Assembly (NCBI GenBank): GCA_903900705.1
Contig: CAIUOG010000176.1
Coordinates: forward strand, 1-64,000
Direction: 5' to 3'
From: an uncultured Acidobacteriia bacterium
GTDB taxonomy: Bacteria; Acidobacteriota; Terriglobia; Bryobacterales; Bryobacteraceae
Length of the DNA stretch: 64,000 bases
The position numbers were made by a program, and so were the translations under genes. Below, one piece after another: positions 44,573-53,710 of the stretch (its first letter is position 1; every line of letters begins with the position of its first letter). The notes below the pieces were generated by a model. The model searched no databases. It was not told where the DNA came from and saw only the letters and a list, made by a program, of their open reading frames with translations.

Positions 44573-45856
44573 ATGGCACAAGAAACAGGGAGACGTGATT
44601 TTCTGAAAACAGCCGCGGCAGCGGCCATGGCATTGCCTGTCGCGGCCCCGGGCCTTGCGGCAGACCGCAAGACCGATGTCCCCAACATCGGGTGGATCGG
44701 CGTCGGCACCCGGGGCTACTGGGTACTGCAGCAGATGTACGCCGGCAATCCCAAAACCACCCGGGTAGCCGCAATCTGCGACACCTTTACCGATCACCTG
44801 AACAAGGGCGTCGATTACGTCCAGACCAAGTGGGGCAACAAGCCCGACGCTTATACGGACTATCGCCAGATACTGGATCGCAAAGACATCGACACGGTCT
44901 TTATCGCCACCCCCGAACACCTCCACTACCCGATGTTCATGGCCGCCATGAAGGCCGGCAAGAACGTGTACGTCGAAAAACCGCTGGCCCACACAATCGA
45001 ACAGGGCGCGGAAATGGTCAGGGCGTGGGAGAAGGCGGGTGTCGTCGCGCAGGTGGGCACCCAGAACCGCAGTTCTACCCTCTACCGGCGCGCAAAGGAG
45101 ATGGTGGCGCAGGGCATGATCGGCGATTGCCACTTCGTCCGCGCGTTCTGGTACCGCAATTCGCCGTCCGATAAACCCGCCTGGCGCTACGATATTCCCG
45201 CCAATGCCAACGAATCGAACACCGACTGGCAGCGCTTTCTGGGTGGCCAGGCGCCGAACCGCGCCTTCAGCCTGGAACGCTACTACCAGTGGCGTCTTTA
45301 TTGGGATTACTCTGGCGGCATCTCCACCGACCTGCTGGTCCATCAGACCGACATCGTAAACTATGTGCTGGATAAGAAACTGCCGCAATCCTGCATGGCA
45401 TCCGGCGGGATCTATCGCTGGACTGAGAAAGACGACCGCGACGTGCCGGATACCTTCAGCGCCATCTATGATTACGCGGACCGGTTTCAGGTCAACTATT
45501 CCAGCTACTTCGGGAACGATCATTACGGTTATGGCGAGCAGTTCATGGGGAACCAGGGCACTATTGAAGTAATGAACCGCAAAGACCTCTACTTCTACCC
45601 GGAGCCCCACGGGGACGCGGTTGGACAGAAGCGGCCCGAGCTTCATCTCAATGGCCCCAACGAATTTGGCGAGGCCGACGGACTGGTGAATCACGTCCGG
45701 AATTTCATTGAAGCGGTTCGCGGTAACGAACAGGTGATCGCGCCACCGTCCGCCGGGCAGCAGGCGGCGATTAGCGGACATATGGCAACGCTGTCGTTCC
45801 GAAACAACAGGAAGGTCTTCTGGGACACAGCCAGGAACAACGTTCGTTTGGGTTAA
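44573..45856 (+). CDS. Gfo/Idh/MocA-family oxidoreductase, Tat-exported
   Basis: A 427-residue NAD(P)-dependent dehydrogenase with a Tat leader (GRRDFLKTAAAAAMALPVAAPG). The Rossmann motif is GWIGVGTRG, and EKPLAH is the conserved catalytic Lys-Pro segment. The C-terminal domain continues to FWDTARNNV. Exported relatives are abundant in acidobacteria and planctomycetes and act on sugars or sugar acids. It is divergent from blaI with the tandem repeats in between, so it may share that regulation. I cannot name its substrate. Confidence 0.92.
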   Translation: MAQETGRRDFLKTAAAAAMALPVAAPGLAADRKTDVPNIGWIGVGTRGYWVLQQMYAGNPKTTRVAAICDTFTDHLNKGVDYVQTKWGNKPDAYTDYRQILDRKDIDTVFIATPEHLHYPMFMAAMKAGKNVYVEKPLAHTIEQGAEMVRAWEKAGVVAQVGTQNRSSTLYRRAKEMVAQGMIGDCHFVRAFWYRNSPSDKPAWRYDIPANANESNTDWQRFLGGQAPNRAFSLERYYQWRLYWDYSGGISTDLLVHQTDIVNYVLDKKLPQSCMASGGIYRWTEKDDRDVPDTFSAIYDYADRFQVNYSSYFGNDHYGYGEQFMGNQGTIEVMNRKDLYFYPEPHGDAVGQKRPELHLNGPNEFGEADGLVNHVRNFIEAVRGNEQVIAPPSAGQQAAISGHMATLSFRNNRKVFWDTARNNVRLG

Positions 45857-45915
45857 ACCTCACGCCCCGCCGCAGGCTGATTGCCGCGACGGGGCTCACC
45901 ATTGCCGTTTACGGA

Positions 45916-46998
45916 ATGGAAGCCACGCTGCTCGGCACCATTCTGCCCGAGTTGTCCCGCACTCTCACACCGGGGCAAAGCGGCACGCTCGCCTCGGTGC
46001 AGTCGATTGGACTCATGGCGGCGTCACTGGGGGCCGGTCCGGTTCTGGATCGCGCGGGCCGTAAAGCCGGCGTTCTGACCGGGCTCACTCTGGTGGTTGC
46101 CGCTCTGTTGCTGTTGCCGCACGCCGCAACCTACCACTTGCTGATCGTGGTTCTCGCGCTGCTCGGGCTGGGGGGAGGCGTGATTTCGACCAGTACGAAC
46201 ACGCTGGCGTCAGACCTGGGTGGCACGAATCAGGCGCAGATGATGAACCTGCTGAACTGCTTCTTCGGTCTGGGGGGCCTTGCAACTCCGGCGCTGGGGG
46301 CATTTCTGCCCACAAGCACGCTGGCTCTGCTGATTACGGGCATCGCGATTGGCACCATGGCGTTGCACGCTACGATTCCGCACGCGCGACCGGCACACGC
46401 GCATCGGCTTGATACCGCGGGACTTTCGGGAATCCTGGGCCGTCCATTGTTCCCGCTGCTCGCGCTGCTGCTTTTCCTCTACGTATCCGCTGAGATCGGC
46501 GTCTGGAACTGGTTTGCGGTTTACCTGACGGGCAGGGGAGTGCCCCGCGGTGATGCCCTGCATATTCTCTCGTTCGGGTTTGCGGCAGGGATCATCACCG
46601 GGCGTTTCATTGCCCCGCGGGTGCTGCGGCGGTTCCGCGCCACTTCTGTGACACTGGGCTGCTCCGTCCTCATGTCCGTCTCAACGCTGATGATGCTGCA
46701 GGTGAGTGGCACCGTTATGGCCGGAATCGCTGTGTTCTTCGCGGGACTTTCGATGGCGCCGGTTTATCCCACGACGCTATCGCTGGTCAGCGTGGCTTTT
46801 CCGCGCGGTACGGCCACGGTGATCGGGATTGCGGTAACGGTCGGCTGGGTGGGAGTTGCTGCAAGCTCGAAGATCATAGGGCTGATCGCGGGAACGGATC
46901 CTTCGGGACTGGGGCGGGGCTTGCTGGTGATTCCGGCTTGTTCCGTGCTGATGATTCTGGTCAGCTTGTGCATCCGTCGTCTGTTGCCAAAAACGTAG
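45916..46998 (+). CDS. MFS transporter
   Basis: At least 360 residues with about eleven to twelve membrane helices. The ATG at 45916 cuts the first helix short. The frame continues upstream as LIAATGLTIAVYG, joining TM1, but no ATG or GTG lies there, so the start is unclear and may be a CTG. The first inter-helix motif SIGLMAASLGAGPVLDRAGRKAG is the typical loop 2-3 of major facilitators, in the fucose-permease/FHS-like branch. It follows the oxidoreductase, which ends 59 bases upstream and could supply or use the transported sugar. A hairpin terminator follows. Confidence 0.88.
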   Translation: MEATLLGTILPELSRTLTPGQSGTLASVQSIGLMAASLGAGPVLDRAGRKAGVLTGLTLVVAALLLLPHAATYHLLIVVLALLGLGGGVISTSTNTLASDLGGTNQAQMMNLLNCFFGLGGLATPALGAFLPTSTLALLITGIAIGTMALHATIPHARPAHAHRLDTAGLSGILGRPLFPLLALLLFLYVSAEIGVWNWFAVYLTGRGVPRGDALHILSFGFAAGIITGRFIAPRVLRRFRATSVTLGCSVLMSVSTLMMLQVSGTVMAGIAVFFAGLSMAPVYPTTLSLVSVAFPRGTATVIGIAVTVGWVGVAASSKIIGLIAGTDPSGLGRGLLVIPACSVLMILVSLCIRRLLPKT

Positions 46999-47010
46999 GC
47001 GGCAAAAGCA

Positions 47011-47038
47011 AAAGGACCCGGCCGAGGCCAGGTCCTTT
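47011..47038. terminator. bidirectional hairpin terminator
   Basis: AAAGGACC (47011-47018) pairs with GGTCCTTT (47031-47038), with an inner GGCC/GGCC pair. The A-rich and T-rich flanks provide a U-tract in both directions, between the convergent MFS and FecR-like genes. Confidence 0.8.
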
Positions 47039-47064
47039 ATGAACTGCAAGTTGAATGGTAAAGG

Positions 47065-48066
47065 TTATTCGGGGGAAGAGCTGCTGAACGAGCCAGCTGC
47101 CGCAGCGCCACCGACCGCTGCCGCTGTTGCTGCCGCGACGCCGCCAACCACCAGAACCGTCGTGCTGACGCCAACCGCTGCCGCCGTAGCTGCACCAGCC
47201 GCTGCCGCGCCACCCGCTGCCGCTGCCGCGCCTGCACCAGCCGCTGCCGCCGCACCGCCCGCAGCACCTGCACCAGCCGCCGCACCCAGACCAGCAACTG
47301 CCGTCGTCGCGCCAACCTTCTGCGCAACCGAAGTGCAGCCGCCCTTCTTGGTTACCGTCGCCTTGGAAGCCTTCACGACCGAGGTCGCACCCGCGGCGGG
47401 AGTCGCCGAGGAATCCACCACACCACTCACGGTAGTCTGGTTGCCGATGGCCTTGCGCATGTCAAGACCACGAACTTCGTAGACCTGATTCGTCTTGCCA
47501 TCCACCACCAGAGCCGCACCACCCTTATTCACAACACAACCCGTGCTTTCGAACGAACTGGCTGCGCCTGCCTGGGGCAGGAACGAGAGCGGCATACCCG
47601 GCGTGACGCGGGCGACCAGAAGACCTTCTTTATTCAGGACGTTCACGGGGCTGTTCAGGGCCGTGACCATTACTTCCTTGTTGCCATCGAGCTTCACGCG
47701 CGCAATCGAATTCGCTTCCGACGGCTGAATACGCAGCGTACGGGCGTCAATTTCGAAGCCGGTCGAGCTCTGCACCTCGCTGGTGCCCTGTTGCAGAGAA
47801 ACCCGGTTCGCGAAAACCTGAGCCTTTGATCCCGCCGCGAGGTCAAGCCGGGAACCGTTGCTGAGGTGAATCCGGGAGTACCCGGTCGACTGAAGAGTCG
47901 AACCCTCGAAAATCGTTGCGTTCCCCGAAACCTTGGCGTTGTCAAGCAGCGCTCCGCTTTGGGCGGATGCCATGCCGATTACCGGAGTGGCCGCCGTTGC
48001 CAGGGAAGCTGTGCCCACTGAGAACAGGATGGTAACACCCTGAAGGGCAAGTCTGTTTAATTTCAA
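47065..48066 (-). CDS. exported FecR-like protein with Ala/Gly-rich C-terminus
   Basis: A 333-residue protein starting at the TTG at 48066, with AAGGGGG close upstream. A signal peptide (VTILFSVGTASLATA) precedes a FecR-like beta domain (about 40-185: GNATIFEGSTLQSTGYSRIHLSNGSRLDL). The last 100 residues are almost only Ala, Gly, Thr and Ser, with a Val-rich membrane-like stretch at the end, which resembles a glycine-zipper membrane anchor. I cannot assign a function. It is divergent from the TPR/ligase gene pair, separated by 38 bases, so the two promoters overlap. Confidence 0.8.
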   Translation of the reverse strand: MKLNRLALQGVTILFSVGTASLATAATPVIGMASAQSGALLDNAKVSGNATIFEGSTLQSTGYSRIHLSNGSRLDLAAGSKAQVFANRVSLQQGTSEVQSSTGFEIDARTLRIQPSEANSIARVKLDGNKEVMVTALNSPVNVLNKEGLLVARVTPGMPLSFLPQAGAASSFESTGCVVNKGGAALVVDGKTNQVYEVRGLDMRKAIGNQTTVSGVVDSSATPAAGATSVVKASKATVTKKGGCTSVAQKVGATTAVAGLGAAAGAGAAGGAAAAAGAGAAAAAGGAAAAGAATAAAVGVSTTVLVVGGVAAATAAAVGGAAAAGSFSSSSPE

Positions 48067-48104
48067 TTTTCCCCCTTATATCCTTCCGTCTACTATCATG
48101 GGCT

Positions 48105-49355
48105 ATGTTGACTCCTGATGCAAGCATTTCGCGCGGTTCCAGTGTTAGGTTCGGAACCATTTTTTTTACCGGCATCGTCTTGGCAGGGGTATCATTCCTC
48201 GGGGTTTATCATTCCCTGCGCGCGGCTCGCTCGGACTATTTATACCGCCTCAACACTCCCGAATCGTTAAAGTCCGCCATTTCCCTGGATCCGGACAACG
48301 CCGCGTACCATGCGCTGCTGGCCGAAAATATGGAGAGTTCCGGTGTGGATCCCATACCGCAACTGGTTGAAGCCATTCGGCTTAGCCCCCTCGATTCGCT
48401 TGCGATGCTCCGCATAGCCATCCGTGCGGAATCGGTGGGAGACTTTGCGACCGCGGAGCAATATCTGAAGCGCGCGGTGGCTGTCGACAACAAATTTACT
48501 CCCCGTTCCGCCCTTTTGAACTACTACTTCCGTCGTGACATGCGGCCGGAGTTTTGGCGCGCCGTCACGGAAGCAATCCGGACCGCATCGATAGAGGATG
48601 TGGACGGCGTTTTTCGGCTTGCGTGGGAAATGGACCCCAACCAGGAAACGCTGCTCAGCCACATCAAACCCACCCGAGCCAATCTTGACGGCTATCTTGG
48701 ATTCCTGCTCAGCACGCGGAAGATGGAAGCCGCCGCGACCGTTGCCCGACGGTGCGCCGAGGTATCCGATGAACAAGACAAGAAGCTGCTGCTGAGCTTT
48801 TGCGAGCGAGCCCTCTTCACGGACAGCGAGTCTTCGGTCGCCGTCTGGAATGTTCTTGTTGCCAGGAAACTGATCCCTTACGAGCCCCTCAACCCCAGGG
48901 CGGGGGCCTTTCTGACGAACAAGACTTTTCTCGTTTACCCCACGCCGGGCGGTTTTGACTGGACGACGCCATCGGTCGACGGCGTCTATGTAAGCCAGCT
49001 GACAGATGGCCAGGGCGCCAGCGTGCACCTGACGGGCACACAGCCTGAAGACTGTGTGATACTGCAACAGTTCATCCCACTTGCGCCAGGTCGCCGCTTC
49101 CGCTTCTCCTATGAATACTCCTCGCCGGAAGACGAAAAAATCAGCGGACTGCAGTGGGAGGTCAGCAACGCAGATGGCATGATCGCCACTTCACCGGAAC
49201 TCGTCACCACGGCGGGCGCGAAGAACGGACAACTGGACTTTTCCGCTGATGGCGGTTGGGCGAAGCTGATCCTGCGCTATAAGCGCACAGCCGGTCACGT
49301 TCGGGCTGAGGGCACGGTTGCCATCCGGAAAATGACGGGGCAGTTGGTCCCATGA
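48105..49355 (+). CDS. membrane-anchored TPR-like protein
   Basis: A 416-residue protein with one N-terminal membrane helix (FGTIFFTGIVLAGVSFLGVYHSLRA). Helical repeats of tetratricopeptide type follow (about 55-200: ISLDPDNAAYHALLAENME, AIRLSPLDSLAMLRIAIRAESVGDFATAEQYLKRAVAVD). The C-terminal 160 residues are a beta-rich domain. It overlaps the O-antigen-ligase-like gene by ATGA, so the pair probably works together in polysaccharide assembly or export. Confidence 0.85.
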   Translation: MLTPDASISRGSSVRFGTIFFTGIVLAGVSFLGVYHSLRAARSDYLYRLNTPESLKSAISLDPDNAAYHALLAENMESSGVDPIPQLVEAIRLSPLDSLAMLRIAIRAESVGDFATAEQYLKRAVAVDNKFTPRSALLNYYFRRDMRPEFWRAVTEAIRTASIEDVDGVFRLAWEMDPNQETLLSHIKPTRANLDGYLGFLLSTRKMEAAATVARRCAEVSDEQDKKLLLSFCERALFTDSESSVAVWNVLVARKLIPYEPLNPRAGAFLTNKTFLVYPTPGGFDWTTPSVDGVYVSQLTDGQGASVHLTGTQPEDCVILQQFIPLAPGRRFRFSYEYSSPEDEKISGLQWEVSNADGMIATSPELVTTAGAKNGQLDFSADGGWAKLILRYKRTAGHVRAEGTVAIRKMTGQLVP

Positions 49356-50551
49356 GGGTCTTCTCCGCTGTCTACCTTGCCGTGGTCCTGGCCGCCACTG
49401 TCTCGGTGATGTTTCTCAGTGCTAAATGGGCCACATCGGTTCCCGAGGTCTCGTGCTTCGTCCTGGCCGCGGTTTGGGGGATCGGCTTCATTATCAGTTC
49501 GATACGGGGCGGGTCACTGAAACCGGTGTTCTCCGTGGCACTGGCGCCGCTGGCTGGTGTTGTGTTGTGGGCCCTGCTGCAGTTGTTGCTGGGAACCACG
49601 GTTTATGCCTGGCCGACCCGCATGGCGGCGCTTTACTGGGCCGGAAATCTGGCCGCCTTCTTTTGCGCCCTGCAGGCTTTTGACGATGCCGACGTGCGGG
49701 ACCGCCTCCTGCGCTATCTGGTGTTTTTCGGCGCAGTGGTCGCCGCACTTTCCTGTGTGCAGGCCTTCCTGTCTCTCGGGAAGATCTACTGGAAGTTCAT
49801 TCCGGACTATCCGCAGGACGTGATTTTCGGACCTTTTGTTTACCGGAATCAGTTTGCGGCTTTTATTGAAATCATTCTGCCGCTGGCGCTCTATTACGGG
49901 ATTACTTCCCGGACGAAGAAACTGCTTTACCTCGTCCCGGCAGCCGTTTTGTATGGCGCGGTGATCGCCTCGGCATCGCGGGCGGGCTTCATCCTGGCGA
50001 CAGTGGAACTGGGCGCGGTTCCGCTGCTGGCCGCGCGCCGCCATCGCTTTTCGAAATCGCAGAAAATCAATGGAGCGCTTGCCCTGGTTGCCATGCTGGT
50101 CTGGATGGCGGTGCCGGTAGGCCCCGGTACGCTGATCGACAGACTCGAAAAAGCGGACCCATTTCAGGCGCGCCGTGAATTCAACGAATCCACGGTACGG
50201 ATGGTTCGGGACCGCCCGCTGATTGGCTTCGGACTCGGTACGTGGTCGACGGTTTATCCCGGTTATGCCACCTTTGACGATGGCAAATTCGCGAATCAGG
50301 CACATGATGACTGGGCGCAGTGGGCGGCGGAGGGCGGGATTCCCTTATTTCTCCTGATGCTGGGGCTCGCTGTCTGGGCCGCCGGACGCGGACTGCAAAC
50401 CGGCTGGGGCATCGGCTTGCCGGTTATCTTCCTGCATTGCGTGGTCGATTATCCAATCCAGCGGCCCGGCGTTTCGATACTTTTCTTCATCGTCATGGCT
50501 GCCGCGGCGGGTGTTTCCAGGCGTGAGGGACGACAACCGGAATCCGCATGA
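49352..50551 (+). CDS. O-antigen ligase/polymerase-like membrane protein
   Basis: A 399-residue protein with about ten membrane helices. The region VYRNQFAAFIEIILPLALYYG and the later periplasmic loop with RMVRDRPLIGFGLGTWSTVYPGYA, ANQAHDDWAQWAAEGGIP are the signature of the Wzy_C/WaaL family, including the conserved HxD-like and Arg residues. Those enzymes join sugar chains onto lipid or protein acceptors in the periplasm. The ATGA overlap with the preceding TPR gene indicates one operon. The acceptor is unknown. Confidence 0.9.
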   Translation: MRVFSAVYLAVVLAATVSVMFLSAKWATSVPEVSCFVLAAVWGIGFIISSIRGGSLKPVFSVALAPLAGVVLWALLQLLLGTTVYAWPTRMAALYWAGNLAAFFCALQAFDDADVRDRLLRYLVFFGAVVAALSCVQAFLSLGKIYWKFIPDYPQDVIFGPFVYRNQFAAFIEIILPLALYYGITSRTKKLLYLVPAAVLYGAVIASASRAGFILATVELGAVPLLAARRHRFSKSQKINGALALVAMLVWMAVPVGPGTLIDRLEKADPFQARREFNESTVRMVRDRPLIGFGLGTWSTVYPGYATFDDGKFANQAHDDWAQWAAEGGIPLFLLMLGLAVWAAGRGLQTGWGIGLPVIFLHCVVDYPIQRPGVSILFFIVMAAAAGVSRREGRQPESA

Positions 50552-50576
50552 TCCGCCTGCCTTAGAATCAAAGCTG

Positions 50577-50987
50577 GTGAACCAATTGGACAACGCGATC
50601 TCGGAATATCAGCGGTGGAAGCAGCAGGGTGAGAGTCTGCGCGCGCAGGCAAAGCAGGCAATGGAAACCCGTTTCCGCGACCTCCTGACGGAAGCCGCCC
50701 GCATTTCGCAGGAGTACCAGTCTGATTTTGGTGCGGCGCTGAAACCGCCCCCGCAGGTGACAGCCTTTCGCTTCAAGGCCGCTGCGCCGACGAAGGGAAA
50801 GAAGTCCGTGCCGGTTGCCGTGAAGGCCGCGCCCGCCGCGCCGAAAAACGCGGCTCTTGAAAAGAAGCTCGCACAGGCAAAAACCAAACTGGAAGCCGCG
50901 AAGGCAGCCGGGAAACCTACCCGTAACCTGGAAGATAAGGTATATGAGATTGAAGACGAAATCCGTCTGGCGTCGGAAAAGATCTGA
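50577..50987 (+). CDS. small coiled-coil protein
   Basis: A 136-residue protein from the GTG at 50577. The N-terminal helix (LDNAISEYQRWKQQGESLRAQAKQAMETRF), the alanine/lysine-rich linker (about 70-95) and a heptad-like C-terminal helix (ALEKKLAQAKTKLEAAKAAGKPTRNLEDKVYEIEDEIRLA) suggest a coiled-coil or DNA-binding accessory protein. No family recognised. The 16-base convergent spacing to the next gene shows no terminator. Confidence 0.7.
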   Translation: MNQLDNAISEYQRWKQQGESLRAQAKQAMETRFRDLLTEAARISQEYQSDFGAALKPPPQVTAFRFKAAAPTKGKKSVPVAVKAAPAAPKNAALEKKLAQAKTKLEAAKAAGKPTRNLEDKVYEIEDEIRLASEKI

Positions 50988-51003
50988 CCAGCCTCGCCGG
51001 TGT

Positions 51004-51207
51004 TTAATCGTCCCCGCGAAGCCACAACAATAGTCGGGTGACCGGGTTTCGGGGCGCGCGACCTCCGCAGACCGGGCATTTGCCTGTGGATTTGCACCCC
51101 AGACAGTGTTCGTTTTCGGTATTGAGGTGGGTGTTTAGTCCGCTGCCAAAGCATTCCGGGCACAACCCCGAACCCTTGCAGTGGACACACTTTCCTCCGC
51201 CCGGCAT
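51004..51207 (-). CDS. 67-residue zinc-ribbon protein, DnaJ-zinc-finger-like
   Basis: Four CxxC pairs occur in 40 residues: CVHCKGSG, CPECFGSG, CLGCKSTG and CPVCGG. Spacing and the CxxCxGxG form match the zinc-centre of DnaJ, but no J-domain or substrate domain is present. A short basic hydrophobic end (TRLLLWLRGDD) follows. It starts 5 bases after the MerR gene stop, so it is part of that transcription unit. Confidence 0.75.
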   Translation of the reverse strand: MPGGGKCVHCKGSGLCPECFGSGLNTHLNTENEHCLGCKSTGKCPVCGGRAPRNPVTRLLLWLRGDD

Positions 51208-51212
51208 AAGAA

Positions 51213-51755
51213 CTAGCCCAGTTTGGTCCGCGTGATGACGCCGGAGCCTTCTGATTTCGCCGGTTTCCGTGCGGGCGCGACCGATGGAGCCGGGGCGGGC
51301 GTGGTCTGCGCCGCGGGACCGTGGAAGCGCCGCAACTGATCGGTGACACAGACGAGGAACATTGGCTGCTTCGCGTTCTTCAGCACGTCGATTACGCGGC
51401 CAGGCTCATCTTCGAGATAAATGTTCTTGCCGTCGGTAATCAGGTGGATATCGTGCTCGCCAGCGAGTGACTCGCCGAGCCGTTTGCCCATTTCACGCTG
51501 CAGAAACCGCAGGACCCGGCGGATCTTCTGGAGCGAAAACCCTTTGCGCCGCAGTTCCGCAATGACCGAAACCTCCACAACCTCCTGCGCCATGTAAACG
51601 CGCCGGTGGCCTTCCTGCCGCGGAGAAACGACGCTGCGTTCGTCCCACCACTGCAGTTGCCGCAGGCTCACGCCGGCGATCCGGGCCACATCGCCGCTGG
51701 TGTAGCGTTCCTGATCGGGTGGAGTTACGGAGAGGTCCTTTTTTGTTTTGAACAT
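51213..51755 (-). CDS. MerR-family transcriptional regulator
   Basis: A 180-residue protein. Its N-terminal helix-turn-helix (YTSGDVARIAGVSLRQLQWWDERSVVSP with the wing HRRVYMAQEV) is the MerR DNA-binding domain, and a long helix follows (EVSVIAELRRKGFSLQKIRRVLRFLQREM). The C-terminal part has no Cys cluster, so it is not a metal-responsive MerR. It encodes a domain with DGKNIYLEDEPGRVIDVL and a Pro-rich tail. It is co-transcribed with the small zinc-ribbon gene. Target promoters are unknown. Confidence 0.9.
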   Translation of the reverse strand: MFKTKKDLSVTPPDQERYTSGDVARIAGVSLRQLQWWDERSVVSPRQEGHRRVYMAQEVVEVSVIAELRRKGFSLQKIRRVLRFLQREMGKRLGESLAGEHDIHLITDGKNIYLEDEPGRVIDVLKNAKQPMFLVCVTDQLRRFHGPAAQTTPAPAPSVAPARKPAKSEGSGVITRTKLG

Positions 51756-51823
51756 TTTGCGCTGCCTCTGTTACCTGAATCCGAGCACTAAGGATTCTAC
51801 CAGATTGTACCGGACCAGACTGG

Positions 51824-53245
51824 TCAGCGCTTGAGCGGGTCTTCCACCCAGGGCGGCGTTGCGTCGATGAGAGCCCCCAGCCCGGGTTCGGTTTCCATGA
51901 TTCTCTGCTTCATTTCCCACGCGATTTCGCGGTAGCTGAAGTGTCCCTTCACGCCGCTGCGCACGCGTGAAATGTACTCCACTTCGGCGAAATCCATCTT
52001 AAACAGGAAACGGGAGCGCGCGCCGAAGGGCAGCAGATACTCGCGGGCGGGACCTGGCAACTCCCGCATTGCCTGGAGCGCCCGGTCCATGGCGGCGCGG
52101 TAGGCGGCTTCCGCTTCCGGCGCTTCTTTGAGAACGGCGGGCACATCGTAGCCGTGCAGGCCCGAATACGCCTGGCGGTACTGATGGCAGCGACGGTGCC
52201 GGTGCATGTCCCGGTAGGCGCCGATATCGATCAGCATGTCGAAGCAATATTGCCCGCCGCGGAAGCCGCGCAGCAGATCGTCCCGCTTGCCGCGCGACTT
52301 CGTTGCCGCTTCCAGCACTTCCAGTTTCCGCGTGGAACTCCACTCCTGCACCGTCTCATAGAGATCCCGGAAGGGCGCATCGCATACCGGGTAGAGCAGC
52401 GTGGCGGCGATTTCGGAAAGCGTATCGAGGGGACGAATCAGGTCCACCCGTTTTGCGTCCCCCACGCCGACCTTCAGGTTGGCGGCAGCCCAGGTTGCGA
52501 CGTCTTCATTCGACTGCCGCAGGTGTTCATCGGGATCGGCATGCCGGGCCAGTGTCGGCGCCAGTGGTTCATTGCGCTCGGCGTCCCACACGCATTCCGG
52601 AACTTCCGCACAGGCCCCGGCAATTTCGAGGCCCAGTTCCCGGACCTCGCCGTAGGGAGAAACGCGCAGCCGCCGGATCTGCTTCTCCAGCGTACGGATA
52701 CTGGTGACCTGGCCGACATTGGTGGGCACGCCCCAGAACAGCAGATAGCGGGCGACGTCGAACGCGCGGGCGGCGATGTTGCGCCCGTAGGCCTCGGGCT
52801 TCATGGTTTCCGGGCAGGGGAGTTTCACGCGCAGATGGGCATCCATCCTGGTGTGGATGTCCTTGTAGGCGGCCAGCAGCGCATCGCCCTCGGCTCGATA
52901 CCGCTCTGCTTGGGCGTCTTCCAGTTCCGGCGGCGTGATGAAGCCGCTTTTTGAAAAATCCTGGTAGCGGGAGGACTTCGCCTGGCCGTCCCACAGGACT
53001 TCATCCTCAATCTCACTGGCGGCCAACTCGCTGATGCCCTCAAAGCAGAGCACGGTATGGCCGAGGTCCGCAATCGACTGGTGGCCGTATTGGAAGTAAT
53101 AACTTTCGAGGAACTGCTGGGTGTTATGGGTTCTGACCCATTCGATGGACTGCCGGATGGAATCGGCGGACCGGCTGTACCGCGCGAGCGCATAGGCGCT
53201 CTTTTCCGGCGGCATGGGAGCGATAGTGAGAACTCGTTTAGCCAA
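51824..53245 (-). CDS. thyX: two-domain ThyX-like FAD-dependent thymidylate synthase
   Basis: A 473-residue protein, about twice the length of classical ThyX (220-250). It makes dTMP from dUMP using folate and FAD. The N-terminal half has the ThyX core [19 protein letters not shown] and SSRYQDF (residues 91-97) but not the RHR part of the signature. The C-terminal half has [14 protein letters not shown] (near residues 348-361) but not the xxSxRY part. The two halves together may rebuild the RHRxxSxxxxSxRY motif. It starts at a TTG, 17 bases from the divergent dut start, which supports a dTMP role. An inactive ThyX homologue cannot be excluded. Confidence 0.85.
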   Translation of the reverse strand: MAKRVLTIAPMPPEKSAYALARYSRSADSIRQSIEWVRTHNTQQFLESYYFQYGHQSIADLGHTVLCFEGISELAASEIEDEVLWDGQAKSSRYQDFSKSGFITPPELEDAQAERYRAEGDALLAAYKDIHTRMDAHLRVKLPCPETMKPEAYGRNIAARAFDVARYLLFWGVPTNVGQVTSIRTLEKQIRRLRVSPYGEVRELGLEIAGACAEVPECVWDAERNEPLAPTLARHADPDEHLRQSNEDVATWAAANLKVGVGDAKRVDLIRPLDTLSEIAATLLYPVCDAPFRDLYETVQEWSSTRKLEVLEAATKSRGKRDDLLRGFRGGQYCFDMLIDIGAYRDMHRHRRCHQYRQAYSGLHGYDVPAVLKEAPEAEAAYRAAMDRALQAMRELPGPAREYLLPFGARSRFLFKMDFAEVEYISRVRSGVKGHFSYREIAWEMKQRIMETEPGLGALIDATPPWVEDPLKR

Positions 53246-53250
53246 ACGGC

Positions 53251-53256
53251 TATGAT
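53251..53256 (+). promoter_or_regulatory. candidate -10 of dut
   Basis: TATGAT, one mismatch from TATAAT, lies 7 bases before the TTG start codon of dut. The mRNA would therefore begin at or within a base of that codon. There is no good -35 match at the expected place inside the thyX start. Confidence 0.4.
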
Positions 53257-53262
53257 AACGGG

Positions 53263-53694
53263 TTGCTGGTAAAGATCAGAAGACTACATCAAGACGCGCT
53301 CATTCCGCGCTACGCACACGGGCCGGAAGAGGATGCCGGCATGGATCTTCACGCGGTGGAACAGGTCGCGCTGGCGCCGGGTGAACGGAAGCTGGTGCCG
53401 ACCGGACTGGCGATCGAATTGCCCGCCGGCTTTGAGGCGCAGTTGCGGCCGCGCAGCGGTCTGGCTCTGAAGTATGGCATTACGCTGCCCAACAGCCCGG
53501 CGACTATTGATCCTGGCTATCGCGGCGAAATCAAGGTGATTCTGCAGAATACGGGCTCCGCGCCGTTTACGGTGGAACCCGGTGAGCGCATCGCACAGAT
53601 GGTGATCGCGCGGTATGAGGCGATCGAGTGGGAAGAAGCGGAACTCGGAGAATCGCTGCGCGGCGAAGGCGGTTTCGGCTCCACCGGCCGCTGA
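53263..53694 (+). CDS. dut: dUTP diphosphatase (dUTPase)
   Basis: A 143-residue homotrimeric enzyme that hydrolyses dUTP to dUMP, keeping uracil out of DNA and feeding thymidylate synthesis. All five motifs are present: [40 protein letters not shown] and [10 protein letters not shown]. The frame is closed by a stop just upstream, so translation starts at the TTG at 53263 or the following CTG; no Shine-Dalgarno sequence fits. It is divergent from thyX with 17 bases between, and the two products act consecutively. Confidence 0.95.
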   Translation: MLVKIRRLHQDALIPRYAHGPEEDAGMDLHAVEQVALAPGERKLVPTGLAIELPAGFEAQLRPRSGLALKYGITLPNSPATIDPGYRGEIKVILQNTGSAPFTVEPGERIAQMVIARYEAIEWEEAELGESLRGEGGFGSTGR

Positions 53695-53710
53695 GGGCGG
53701 CGGAGCCGGT

